From the NCBI GenBank assembly GCA_950097015.1, contig CATNEN010000012.1, positions 2,287,501 through 2,351,500 on the forward strand: DNA of 64,000 nucleotides, given 5' to 3'. The first letter of the stretch is position 1, and each line of letters opens with the position of its first letter. The notes below the pieces were generated by a model, which worked only from the letters and a program-made list of their open reading frames with translations, was not told the origin of the DNA and did no database searches. Position numbers and translations under genes: made by a program. Shown one piece after another: positions 10,401-20,715 of this stretch. This stretch comes from Macrostomum hystrix. Its lineage: Eukaryota > Platyhelminthes > Macrostomidae.

Positions 10401-10820
10401 TGATAAGATATTTCTCACCCCATTGTGAATAGCTGTTGTCTTGATTTCTTATGCTACAAATTGAGTCCTCGCAGTAAGAACCCGTTCATACGGCCGTGAG
10501 CCAATTCAGGCCGAGAGTCAAAATATATTTAAGTTTAACAGAGCGATAAGGAAGGGGGGTTGGTGGTACCAACCAGGGGGGTGGGTTGGTGATAACAAGA
10601 GTGCGCGACTGAGGGTAGGAGAGGAGGCTAGAACGTGAGCGGCGGACCAATCAGAGAAGAGGAAAGAAAGAAAGGATAGAGTATGAGAGATCAGCCGCAG
10701 AGATAACGAGGGAGAAAGAACTAGATTGAACTGGACGATGTAAACAAGAAAAGTGCAGAGAACGAAAGAGTGAATAGAGGACAGAAGGCAGAGACGAAAG
10801 TCGCGACAGCTGTGTCAACC
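10401..10820. other. Purine-rich non-coding flank of the P-like element
   Basis: The sequence has GGGGGGTTGG and GGTACC runs followed by a strongly purine-rich plus strand (GAAAGAAAGAAAGG). No coding frame is supported. It ends in the direct repeat GTCAACC (10,814-10,820) at the edge of the P-like element. Confidence 0.4.
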
Positions 10821-12747
10821 CAGGGACTTCTATATATAGCAATCTGGACTGGCGACGAAAATAAAACGCTGCCCCGGTTATACGCTAGTGTGGCAAGGCA
10901 TTTGGGTCTAGCTAAAAAATCTATGTTATCTGTTTTCGAGTTGAAGGGGGAAAAAGGAGGGTTGGGAAGGGGCGGGGGTAGGAGAGTGGGGTCAGGGGGC
11001 CTGTACATTCCAGGAAATGTACAGGCTTGGATGTTTAAGCATTGCCGAAGAGCATATCATGCCTTGCACAGGGCTGACTGCCTCCTGAAATCTCAAACCA
11101 ACACACTCACACTGCTATAAACTTTCTGTTGCAACTTTACAAGTGCCTGTTTCAGTGAAGCTTTCAATGGTGCATGCTTGCTCAGCTTTCGGATGCTCTA
11201 CTCGAGCAACCGCCGAATCTGGAGTGACCTTCCACAGCTACCCTCTCAAGGACACTGCTCTTCTTGAGAAATGGAAACGAGCGAATCCAAGAAAAAATTT
11301 CGAGCCCACGAGGCATTCAAAGATCTGCTCGCTTCATTTTCAAGCCCATGACTTCATCGAAACATCGATGGACACCAATGCCGCACGCAAGAAGAAGAAA
11401 AGCGAGTCGCTATCGCGGAATCGTCTGAAGCCCGGAGCTGTTCCATCCGTCTTTCAAAACGCTCCCATCTACTTGTCAACCGACAAGAAGGCGCCACGAG
11501 CGACAGCTGCAACGTCGTCTTATCGCATGGAGAGAGAACAGAGGGACCTGGACGAAAAGATTGGAGCCTTCCAACAAGACGACTCCATTGCTGCTGCGAC
11601 TGATCTTTGGGAGATTCAGCGCCGGATGGAGCAGGAGGTGACCAAGCCAGCTGGATTTCAGACGGCTGTCCAAGATAAAAAGCTTTGCATCTATGTGCTG
11701 GAAACTCAGCCAATGTGCCAAGTTTCTTGTTACATCTGCCTGGCAGAAGATTTTACCGTCACCTATGGAGCCAACGGACTACCACTGAAATCAAGCTTGT
11801 TTAGCGACCTACTGTCTGAAGGCAAGGCTTCGACTCTCAGTCAGCTGTTGAATCTCATGTCGAGAATCAAGAACTGGGCTGAGGATTTACTACGTGACTG
11901 CTGCAGTTGCCCGCAAGTTTCTGCAGAATCGGAGGTGCGACTCCTGCAGAGAGCTCCTTCTGGAACAGGAAGAGGTGCACCCGTTGGAGGCCGATTGGGT
12001 GCCGAATGAGGCGTCGTCTTTCTTCGAGCAAATCAACCGAGGAGGTTTGTGCCAGCCAACTGAACTGGCTTTCGCCCTTGCTACGCATTGCTGGAAAATC
12101 TTCGAGGAGATCCGGCGGAAGGAATCCCTTCGCAGGGTTTTCCTGACAGTGCAGCAGCAGCAGCAGGTCTTCTGTGGGCTCGTGGATGAGATGGCCGACG
12201 AAGATATCTTTCTGGAGTCCTTCATGCAACTGGTGACTTGCACACATGGCCACGATGTGAAGGCAGGCCTGGCCAAGGCTTTTTGCAACTGCATGATGAA
12301 GAATCTGGCCAAGGAGCTCTCCAGCCGCGAAGGCGGAAAGAAGAGAAAGATCGCCAAGCTGTCCGGCCTCTCTGCCATGAATTGACATTATTATTTGCTA
12401 TTTCCATTTAAAAGTATTTTCTATATTATTTTCTACATAAAATTTAGCATTTTATAAATGTATTTGTGCATTGCTCAGACCTAAATGCTCAAGCGCAAAA
12501 TCTTATTATCTAATATGAGGCCTAGGCCTATGTTATCTAATAATGAGGCTAAGATTACTTTATTCATTGCAGTAACATCTCAATTCGAATCGTTTTGGCC
12601 ACCGATGTGATTTAAGTCGGTCACTAGACCCCCCAAAAAGATCGATTTCCCACTGGTTTCTCATACATTAGTTGGCAATGGTTGCCACACTAAGGTAGAT
12701 GCGGGCTGGGCGTTTCCAGTCCAGATTGCTATATATAGAAGTCCCTG
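10821..12747. mobile_element. P-like DNA transposon with perfect 32-bp terminal inverted repeats
   Basis: The left end 10,821-10,852 and right end 12,716-12,747 are perfect 32-bp inverted repeats starting CAGGGACTTC. They are flanked by the direct repeat GTCAACC at 10,814-10,820 and 12,748-12,754. If the shared C is counted the duplication is 8 bp, the size made by P elements. Inside is a THAP-domain gene remnant on the plus strand. At 1.93 kb the element is too short for a full P transposase (usually about 750-900 residues), so it is an internally deleted copy. Confidence 0.8.
11167..12385 (+). pseudogene. THAP-domain P-element-type transposase remnant, frameshifted
   Basis: The ATG at 11,167 (right after a CTGTTTCAG acceptor-like site) starts a THAP domain. 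It has C-X4-C near the N-terminus, the conserved Trp, C-X2-H (ICSLHF) and an AVPSVF motif matching the AVPTIF signature. After an acidic and helical region the frame loses register at a run of three T at 11,886-11,888. The following frame (to the TGA at 12,385) carries VARKF and CDSCRELL, a pattern found at the C-terminus of THAP9/P transposases. The catalytic RNase H-like region is missing. One base in the T run is enough to explain the break. It is either a dead internal-deletion copy or, less likely, two short genes. Confidence 0.75.
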
Positions 12748-13309
12748 GTCAACCCCATTGGCGAGATAATTACTGCCCAATGTGCACAGGCTGAGCTGGC
12801 TTCTGTTATCTGTTCGGCACTGAAGTCTAATATTTATTTAAATACCATTATGTCATCCTATTTAAAGCTGTCCTATCACTATGATATAGCCTATTTTTAG
12901 AGCCACGTTTGTACATCAATAATTAATTTTTTGGGCATTCAGTGGGCGCCCTACTTACTGTCACCTAGTGCAAGTCATTAGCGGTAAATCAACTAATTCT
13001 TTTATCGATTTTTGCCATCATTCTTTAAATTCGTCGAAAATTGGAATTAGGCTCAAGCCATCGTCTCAGCCTTTCTGAGTGCTCATTGGGCAGTGTACTC
13101 CGCTTGACCAATCAAATTAAGGCGCTGTGTACGTAAGATGACAAAAGTGATTACGTAATCAGATGTTTTGTTTGCCACGATCAATAAGGCCGATTTGGCA
13201 ACCTACATAATAGCAACTCAAACAGTCATTGTGGCAAATTGTCCTGCTTTAATACTTCAATAGTAATTGTGAAGATTTCCGAGAAGCCGGCACTGCGATA
13301 AACGCAAAC
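12748..13309. other. Start of duplication copy 2 and flank of forward gene copy 2
   Basis: From about 12,826 the sequence matches 170-660 of copy 1. The Tc1-like end that precedes copies 1 and 3 is absent here, and unique sequence (12,755-12,825) and the P-like element stand in its place. No coding frame is seen before the ATG at 13,310. Confidence 0.6.
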
Positions 13310-14799
13310 ATGAAGTTGACCCTGATCTGCCTTATTGGCCTGGCCGCTGTGCTCATCTCCTGCTCAGGTAAATCGAAATTGTTGATTAAAACACTTCGAC
13401 ATCTTGAAGATCTATAAGCCACAATTTATTGTCTGGCCAATACTTTATCTAGTTCTAGTAGATGACAATCCTGTATCTAGTAGATGACAATCCTGTATCT
13501 AGTAGATGTCAATCCTGTATCTAGTAGATGCCAATCCTGTATCTAGTAGATGCCAATCCTGTATCTAGTAGATGCCAATCCTGTATCTAGTAGATGTCAA
13601 TCCTGTATCTAGTAGATGCCAATCCTGTATCTAGTAGATGCCAATCCTGTATCTAGTAGATGTCAATCCTGTATCTAGTAGATGCCAATCCTGTATCTAG
13701 TAGATGCCAATCCTGTATCTAGTAGATGCCAATCCTGTATCTAGTAGATGCCAATCCTGTATCTAGTAGATGCCAATCCTGTATCTAGTAGATGTCAATC
13801 CTGTATCTAGTAGATGCCAATCCTGTATCTAGTAGATGTCAATCCTGTATCTAGTAGACGCCAATTCTGTATCTAGTAGATGCCAATCCTGTATCTAGTA
13901 GATGCCAATCCTGTATCTAGTAGATGCCAATCCTGTATCTAGTAGATGCCAATCCTGTATCTAGTAGATGCCAATCCTGTATCTAGTAGATGCCAATCCT
14001 GTATCTAGTAGATGCCAATCCTGTATCTAGTAGATGCCAATCCTGTATCTAGTAGATGCCAATCCTGTATCTAGTAGATGTCAATCCTGTATCTAGTAGA
14101 TGCCAATCCTGTATCTAGTAGATGCCAATCCTGTATCTAGTAGATGCCAATCCTGTATCTAGTAGATGCCAATCCTGTATCTAGTAGATGTCAATCCTGT
14201 ATCTAGTAGATGCCAATACTGTATCTAGTAGATGCCAATCCTGTATCTAGTAGATGCCAATCCTGTATCTAGTAGATGCCGATCCTGTATCTAGTAGATG
14301 CCAATCCTGTATCTAGTAGATGCCAATCCTGTATCTAGTAGATGCCAATCCTGTATCTAGTAGATGCCTGTATCTAGTAGATGCCAATCCTGTATCTAGT
14401 AGATGTCAATCCTGTATCTAGTAGATGCCAATCCTGTATCTAGTCGATGCCAATCCTGTATCTAGTAGATGCCAATCCTGTATCTAGTCGATGCCAATTC
14501 CAGAAAATAATTTTAACGAACATTCAAAAGCGGCATTCTCTATGCGAGTCAATGCAACAACACCTGTCTACCCGCCTGTTTTTTCAGAGGGACATCATGG
14601 TTGCCGTCAGAAGAACGATCGCTGCGATGCCTACCCACGTTGGCACCGGTGTTGCGGCCGTATGGAGTGCCGCTCGGGTCGCTGCGTCGCCAAATGCCTG
14701 GAGAATCGCGCGAGCTGCCGACGCGACAAGGATTGCTGCTCCGGCTTCTGCGAGTGGTCGCGCTGGCGGAGGCAGCGAGTCTGCAGTCTGCACTGGTAA
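13310..14799 (+). CDS. Secreted double six-cysteine (knottin-like) peptide, forward copy 2
   Basis: Exons are at 13,310-13,367 and 14,588-14,799, with donor GTAAAT and acceptor TTTTTTCAG. The signal peptide is identical to that of copy 1. All 12 mature cysteines are present, but the second spacing is one residue shorter and the tail is shorter, ending Leu-His-Trp before TAA. Amino-acid changes between cysteines are frequent while cysteines and signal peptide are fixed, a pattern typical of secreted defence or toxin-like families. Function is unknown. Confidence 0.8.
13443..14495. repeat. 22-bp minisatellite in the intron of knottin copy 2
   Basis: There are about 47 units of the 22-bp CTAGTAGATGCCAATCCTG-type repeat, with a few deletions (shortened units at about 14,365). 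It ends at the same AATTCCAGAAAATAATTTTA boundary as in the other copies. Confidence 0.95.
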
Positions 14800-15049
14800 A
14801 ATGGTGGCTTCAATGACTGTCGAGTTTTATGATCTGTTTTAAAATTTACATTGAGCGCATTAAATTTTACAAGCGCTTAATGCCAGTTTTATTGTGCTGC
14901 GAACTGACGGAAAATATATTCAATGATAAATCAATATATCGTTAAAAAACATTTTTATGCATTCAATTTCTTTGCATAATTTATAAAAATATCGAATTGC
15001 CTTATTAATAGGCTTAGTCCTCCATACTTGAAAATGAAAATGGATGAAA

Positions 15050-15360
15050 ATGGTTCATTGGTACTCAATACTCAAGCCGCAAAATCAGCTCAGAGGTTAG
15101 GTGCTTGCACAAACTGCAGACATTACTGTAGTGACTCATTGGTACTCAAGCCGCAACATCAGCTCAGAGGTTAGGTGCTTGCACAAACTGCAGGTATTCC
15201 TGTAGTGACTCATTGGTACTCAAGACGCAACATCAGCTCAGAGGTTAGGTGCTTGCACAAACTGCAGGCATTACTGTAGTGACTCATTGGTACTCAAGCC
15301 GCAACAACAGCTCAGAGGTTAGGTGCTTGCACAAACTGCAGGCATTCCTGTAGTGACTCT
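15050..15360. repeat. ~75-bp tandem repeat between forward and reverse genes, copy 2
   Basis: There are about four units containing CTCATTGGTACTCAAGCCGC and AGGTGCTTGCACAAACTGCA. A version interrupted by a SINE is at 36,465-36,930. Copies 1 and 3 of the duplication lack the expansion. Confidence 0.9.
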
Positions 15361-15517
15361 CTGCGCAATATATTTAATTGAATGCCAAGGAACAGTATAA
15401 AAGTACATTTGAGTGCCACTGGGGAGGGACACTGAGAGATAAATTCAGCATTCCACAGACACCATGTAGCGCAGTCTCTAGCCAGCTCCACCGCAGCAGA
15501 TGCGGGGATCAGCATCG

Positions 15518-15867
15518 TCAGTTCCGCTTGCAGACTCGCTGCATCTGCCAGCGCGACCACTCGCAGACGCCGGAGCAGCATTCCTTGTCGCGTCGGCAGC
15601 TCGCGCGATGCTTCAGGCAGGTGGCGACGCAGCGACCCGAGCGGCACTCCAGACCGCCGCAACAGCTGCGCCACGGTCGGATGGCATCGCAGCGATCGTC
15701 CTTCTGACGGCAGGCCTCTGAAACCGGTTGGGGATCATGGCGAATCAATGGAAATCCCATTGAAACTGCAATGCTTCTGTTGAGAATATTCTCCAGTTGA
15801 CTCACGTACCTGAGCTGTAGATGAGCAGGACAGACAGCACGGCAAAGCACAGCAGAGTTGGCTTCAT
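15518..15867 (-). CDS. Secreted double six-cysteine (knottin-like) peptide, reverse copy 2
   Basis: Exon 1 is 15,867-15,810 (signal peptide Met-Lys-Pro-Thr then Leu-rich) with donor GTACGT. Exon 2 is 15,717-15,518, after a CGGTTTCAG acceptor, and ends TGA. The 92-bp intron has no minisatellite, unlike the forward genes. Mature cysteines follow C-X6-C-X8-CC-X4-C-X4-C-X3-C-X6-C-X5-CC-X3-C-X10-C. The forward and reverse genes share the second half almost exactly but differ in signal peptide, so they are old paralogs. The TATA box is at 15,958-15,966. Confidence 0.8.
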
Positions 15868-16079
15868 GATTTCTCACCTGTAGTTTGTACGAGCTAGGTT
15901 GCAGACTTTGCTTGTGGACTGACTAGATCTGCTTTAGTCGACTAGCGGCTTTATAGGGCTTGGAGATGCGAAGGCAGCGCCCCGGACCGCATGTTGGAAA
16001 CACCTGTGAGACTTGCACGGCCTGCTCTGGTCAGTGTTGCAAGTGACTAGGCTTTGAGCAACTCTTGATCAGCTTTATT

Positions 16080-16300
16080 AACCAACATGCGGCCTGTAGA
16101 CTCAGCAGAGCATGCTGCTCGGTCATGTTGCTAATGGATTTTGAGCATTGAGCAATTCCTAATTTGTTTTAACTAACATGCGCCTGTAGACTCAGCAGAG
16201 CATGCTGCTCGGTCATGTTGCTAATGGATATTGAGCATTGAGCAATTCCTAATTTGTTTTAACCAACATGCGGCCTGTAAGCTCAGCAGAGCATACTGTC
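16080..16300. repeat. ~91-bp tandem repeat upstream of reverse gene copy 2
   Basis: There are two and a half units of the same ~91-bp repeat as at 2,425-2,740. They are followed by short TTGAGTTCCCATCA repeats at about 16,370-16,420. Confidence 0.85.
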
Positions 16301-16473
16301 ATTTCTCGGACATGTTGCTGTTGAATTTTGAGTACAACAAAAAGCTATTGAGTCAAAATTGAACCCATCATTGAGTTCCCATCATTGAGTTCCCATCATT
16401 GAGAACCCATCATTGAGTCTACCATTAATAACTCGTTCATTTAACTTGTTTTGGTTGCAACGGAGCTCTTCAA

Positions 16474-17412
16474 ATGAAGATATTTTCAGGCATAGTTCTA
16501 TTTCTGGCATAGTTATTTATTGTGAGTTATCACTGGTATTGATTGATTCTTCAATTTAAAAACGCAGACTCACTCACACGTTAGTGTGAGTCTAGTGTGT
16601 GTGTGTGTGTGAGTGTGAGTGTAAGTGTGAGTGTGTGTGAAGTGTGTATCACACATTGATAGCATTATGAGCAGCTACTCAATCCAGCGTAAGCAGCAGG
16701 GACAGCAGTTCCTGCAAAGCACCCTGCAGCACGGTGCATGTCAGCAGCCAGCAGTTCCTGCAAAGCATCTTGCGGCTCGGTGCATGTCATCAGCTGCCAG
16801 CAGTTCCTGCAAACCATCCTGAAGCTCGGTGCATGTCAGCAGCCAGCAGTTCCTGCAAAGCATCCTGCGGCTCGGTGCATGTCAGCTGCCAGCAGTTCCT
16901 GCAAAGCATCCTGCAGCTCGGTGGATGTCAGCTGCCAGTAGTTCCTGCAAAGCATCCTGCGGCTCGGTGCATGTCAGCTGCCAGCAGTTCCTGCAAAGCA
17001 TCCTGCGGCTCGGTTCATGTCAGCAGCCAGCAGTTCCTGCAAAGCATCCTGCAGCTCGGTGCATGTCAGCAGCCAGCAGTTCCTGCAAACCATCCTGAAG
17101 CTCGGTGCATGTCAGCTGCCAGCAGTTCCTGCAAAGCATCCTGCGGCTCGGTGCATGTCAGCTGCCAGCAGTTCCTGCAAAGCATTCTCCAGCTCGGTGC
17201 ATGTCAGCGGCCAGCAGTTCGTGGTGCTCCAAATTGCAGCCCTGCTGCGGTGCCAAAGTGTGCCAATTAGACAATTTCAACACGGCCTACGGCAGGTGCG
17301 TCAGCTGTCTGAGTTTCGCCCTGCAACTGAGTGCTGCTCAGGCCGTTGCAGTCGGGCTGGAAGGCTTGAACGTTGCTTTTGTCCATTTTTTACAGGCCTG
17401 TTCTGCGAATAA
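16474..17412 (+). pseudogene. Decayed third cysteine-rich secreted peptide gene
   Basis: A signal-peptide-like exon starts at 16,474 (Met-Lys-Ile-Phe then hydrophobic). It has an in-frame TAG at 16,510-16,512 before a GTGAGT donor. A second exon-like block at 17,222-17,412 encodes Cys-rich sequence (Cys-Cys and Cys-Ser-Lys clusters, then Cys-Cys-Ser-Gly-Arg-Cys and a C-terminal Cys-Glu stop). Its first and second parts are in different frames, so there is a frameshift near 17,310-17,330. The presumed intron is filled by a 42-bp minisatellite. Pairing of the two exons is inference. The cysteine pattern is not the same as in the forward and reverse genes. Confidence 0.45.
16680..17222. repeat. 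42-bp minisatellite, copy 2
   Basis: About 13 units contain CAGCAGTTCCTGCAAAGCAT and a GCTCGGTGCATGTCAG part. Because 42 is divisible by three and the units lack stops, long but meaningless frames (Cys-Lys-Ala-Ser-Cys type) appear. Confidence 0.95.
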
Positions 17413-17423
17413 TAGTTTGGCAG

Positions 17424-18470
17424 TCATCATTCCAGTGTCATCATTCCCAAATCCATGCCTTTTCCAGTGTCATCATTCCCAAATCCATGCCATTTCCAAT
17501 CTCAACATTCCCAAATCAATGCCTTTACCAGTGTCATCATTCCCAAATCCATGCCATTTCCAGTGTCAGCATTCCCAAATCCATGCCATTTCCAATCTCA
17601 ACATTCCCAAATCCATGCCATTTCCAATCTCAACATTCCCAAATCCATGCAATTTCCAGTGTCAGCATTCCCAAATCCATGCCATTTCCAGTGTCAGCAT
17701 TCCCAAATCCATGCCATTTCCAGTGTCAGCATTCCCAAATCCATGCCATTTCCAGTGTCATCATTCCCAAATCCATGCCATTTCCAGTGTCAGCATTCCC
17801 AAATCCATGCCATTTTCAGTGTCATCATTCCCAAATCCATGCCATTTTCAGTGTCATCATTCCCAAATCCATGCCATTTCCAGTGTCAACATTTCCAAAT
17901 CCATGCCATTTCCAGTGTCATCATTCCCAAATCCATGCCATTTCCAGTGTCATCATTCCCAAATCCATGCCATTTCCAGTGTCAGCATTCCCAAATCCAT
18001 GCCATTTCCAGTGTCATCATTCCCAAATCCATGCCCTTTCCAGTGTCATCATTCCCAAATCCAAGCCATTTCCAGTGTCATTATTCCCAAATCCATGCCA
18101 TTTCCAGTGTCAGCATTCCCAAATCCATGCCATTTCCAGTGTCATCATTCCCAAATCCATGCCATTTCCAGTGTCATCATTCCCAAATCCATGCCATTTC
18201 CAGTGTCATCATTTCCAAATCCATGCCATTTTCAGTGTCATCATTCCCATATCCATGCCATTTCCATTGTCATCATTCCCAAATTCATGCCATTTCCAGT
18301 GTCAGCATTCCCAAATCCATGCCATTTCCAGTGTCATCATTCCCAAATCCATGCCATTTCCAGTGTCATCATTCCCAACTCCATGCCATTTCCAGTGTCA
18401 ACATTCCCAAATCCATGCCATTTCCAGTGTCATCATTCCCAACTCCATGCCATTTCCAGTGTCAGCATTG
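17424..18470. repeat. 32-bp minisatellite, copy 2
   Basis: About 33 units have core ATTCCCAAATCCATGCC and TTTCCAGTGTCA. The period is not a multiple of three and the unit has no stop in any forward frame, so all three frames stay open for 350-560 codons with a 32-residue period. These are not taken as genes. Confidence 0.95.
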
Positions 18471-18504
18471 TCATGATGCTTATACTCGTAGATATTTATC
18501 TTAG

Positions 18505-18737
18505 TATCGGGGGCCCTCGCTTTCCCGTCGACAAATTTCGCCCTAATCCTCTCACCTCGGACGCAGTCGACGCCGCCTGTGTTCAGACGTCGGCTAGCGT
18601 GCCGGAGAACACGCGTCTCAACTCGCTGGTGTCCGCCATCAGCCCGCCAGCTCAGGGCGGTTTCAGTCCCAGCATCAGCTACTCGGACTCTACAACGTCC
18701 GCACAGTTCAGCTGCTACTTTTTCGCTAATAGCACCG
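18505..18737 (+). other. Exon-like open frame, copy 2
   Basis: This is the counterpart of 3,228-3,465, with the same acceptor-like TTTATCTTAG and the same Gly-Gly-Pro-Arg-Phe-Pro-Val-Asp-Lys-Phe start. The frame is conserved with few changes. After 18,737 it passes into an LTR-like repeat. It is not recognised as a known domain. Confidence 0.35.
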
Positions 18738-18750
18738 GGGTGTACGTGAT

Positions 18751-19003
18751 GCGCACACATTTATCGACTGAATTCTTGCTCAAAGGCCTTCTATTTTAAA
18801 ACGGTCGTGTCCTCTCTCTTTTTTGAATCATTCGCTTAAAAGTTTTCTTGTGGAAGAATCAATCCTTTCTACCGCCGGTTCCGTTGGCTTCAACAATACT
18901 TGTAAGCTAATATGCAAAAACTGTAGCAGCCTTCGATGTAGATAAATTGAATTAACACCAAAGTTATTCGGTCCAGATGTAGCTTTTGCGCGGCAATTTC
19001 AAA
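18751..19003. repeat. LTR-like dispersed repeat, 3' part (copy a)
   Basis: The segment from ATGCGCACACATTTATCGAC to GCGCGGCAATTTCAAAG matches 33,609-33,861 and 37,562-37,826 with few changes. Only the 3' half is present here; the two other copies also have a 5' half with a TATA-like CAATATATAACAGG. Confidence 0.75.
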
Positions 19004-19187
19004 GAATGAGTCACTCACAGAATGAGTCACTCACAGAATGAGTCACTCACAGAATGAGTCACTCACAGAATGAGTCACTCACAGAATGAGTCACTCACAG
19101 AATGAGTCACTCACAGAATGAGTCACTCACAGAATGAGTCACTCACAGAATGAGTCACTCACAGAATGAGTCACTCACAGAATGAAC
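19003..19187. repeat. 16-bp tandem repeat
   Basis: About 11 near-identical units of AATGAGTCACTCACAG lie between the LTR-like repeat and the Tc1-like element. The unit contains TGAGTCA, the consensus AP-1 site, which here is most likely chance. Confidence 0.95.
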
Positions 19188-19211
19188 TCGAAATTATGAG
19201 GCTCAAGTACG

Positions 19212-20715
19212 AGTATATACACTCAGCAACATTTAAAACCGCCACCCTAGAGCGAGAGAAACGATTCATCTCTACTCACTACGACAAATGACGCAATGTG
19301 CACCTGAGAGAGAGGTATAAAAACCGCGAATGACGCAATGCACTCTGCTCACGCATCCCCAGAGAAACGAAAGAGTCAAACTACCTCACAGTAGCATGGA
19401 AATCAGGGTTATTAAATAACAAATGTTGCTAGTACAAGCTGAACTTAATGTGAGCACTCATACAAAACTGTCAATAGCGCATGTAGCAACCACGAACCTC
19501 AACCAGAGCGGAAACTCGGCGTGGCATTCCCAAAATTAGGCGCCGCAATAAATTCTGAGGTAGCTGCTGCCATGCATTGATCATCGCCTGGCGAAGCTCC
19601 GCAAGATTCTGGGGCGGGGGCATTTGACGCTGGATGGTGCGTTTCATGAAATCCCAAACATGCTCAATGGGATTCATGTCAGGTTATCGCGATGGCCACC
19701 TCAGAGTTTGCAAGTTCAGTTGCTCCTTCAGCTGAGCCACAGCGGCAGCTAGGTGCGGCGGGGCGTTGTCGTCCCGGAGAATGCAGTTCTGAACCCCGCC
19801 AAATTCAGCATTGACAAAAGGCAGAAGATGCATTTGCAGTAAATTAGCGTAGACGCCTGCCGTAACATTTGAGTCCAGAAAGACAAGCTCCGTCTTGGCG
19901 TTCAACGTGATCCCCGCCCAAACATGCACCGAGGCTGACTGTCCGTCGGTGGCTTGAACGTGCTGTTGCAGCATTTCCTGCCGCGGCTCTCGCCAAACAC
20001 GAACGCGACCGTCTGCCTAAAAGAGGCGGAAGCGGCTCTCATCAGTGAATACGACGCGTCGCCATTGCTGCTGCCTCCAGTGAATTCGCTGCATCGCCCA
20101 TAGCTCTTGTGTGGCGCAGTGAGCAGGCGTCAGTCGGGGTCGCTTGCGCATCTTCCGGCAGCGCAGCCCAGCCGCCCAAATTCTCCGTCGAATTGTTTGG
20201 GCACTCAAGATATTCCCGCGCGTGCTTCTTTCACCCCAGATGAGTCGAAGCAATGTGGCAGGTAAGGTGGGGTTTCCCTTCACAATTCGCAGCAGTCGCC
20301 GATCAGCCCTTGCTGTGCTGCGCAGATGACGGCGCTGGACTCCACGATTTGCGTGCGCGACACTGCCAGTGTCTCTGGACTTCTGCAGAAGGCTGCGAAT
20401 CGTCGAACGTGATCTGCCGAATTGACGGGCTACTGCTCAGATGGACATTCCGGCCTCAAGCATGCCTATGGCTCGCCATCGTTCACCATCGGTCATGTGG
20501 CGGACCATTTTGGAGATAACGAGTAATACTGGTTACTGTTAGCTGCATTTTGACTGAGTGTGCTAAATCATCCATTTTGAACTTCGCGATAACCTTTTAC
20601 CCACCCCACTCTCCCACGGTAGTCAGGTGCACATTACATAATTTGCGGCAGTGAGTTGAGATCAACCGTTCCCCTCGCTCTACGGTGGCGGTTTTTAATG
20701 TTGCTGAGTATATAT
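19212..20715. mobile_element. Tc1/mariner-like element with ~100-bp TIRs
   Basis: The left end (about 19,212-19,312) and right end (about 20,597-20,715) are imperfect inverted repeats sharing CTCAGCAACATT, AACCGCCACC, AGAGCGAG and AATGTGCACCTGA. They are flanked by TA-rich sequence, the expected target. The transposase lies inside on the minus strand. The right end and the sequence after it recur at window position 1. Confidence 0.8.
19471..20508 (-). pseudogene. Tc1-like (DD34E) transposase, dead by three stop codons
   Basis: A single minus-strand frame runs from Met at 20,508 or 20,496 to 19,471 with no frameshift. It has an N-terminal helix-turn-helix region (AVARQFGRSRSTIRSLL), a first catalytic Asp in VFTDESRF, a second in RDDNAPPH and Glu in NPIEHVWD, with 34 residues between the last two. 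Three in-frame stops interrupt it: TGA near 20,440, TAG near 20,016 and TAA near 19,683. The relative at 59,707-60,746 has sense codons at all three sites. The copy is therefore inactive but recently so. Confidence 0.85.

Noticed and set aside
10770-11120. A 116-codon plus-strand frame across the left end of the P-like element
   Set aside because: It crosses the transposon terminus and a G-rich low-complexity stretch and has no recognisable domain.
11143-11166. GTG start of the THAP-domain protein
   Set aside because: The ATG at 11,167 is directly before the THAP domain and follows an acceptor-like site; eight extra residues have no support.
17105-18799. A 564-codon plus-strand open frame (and two of about 350 codons in other frames)
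   Set aside because: It consists of the 42-bp and 32-bp minisatellites, which lack stops in all forward frames; the 32-residue periodicity appears in every frame.
19003-19187. An array of AP-1 binding sites (TGAGTCA) as a regulatory cluster
   Set aside because: The motif is part of a 16-bp tandem repeat between two mobile elements and no gene starts nearby; chance is the simpler view.
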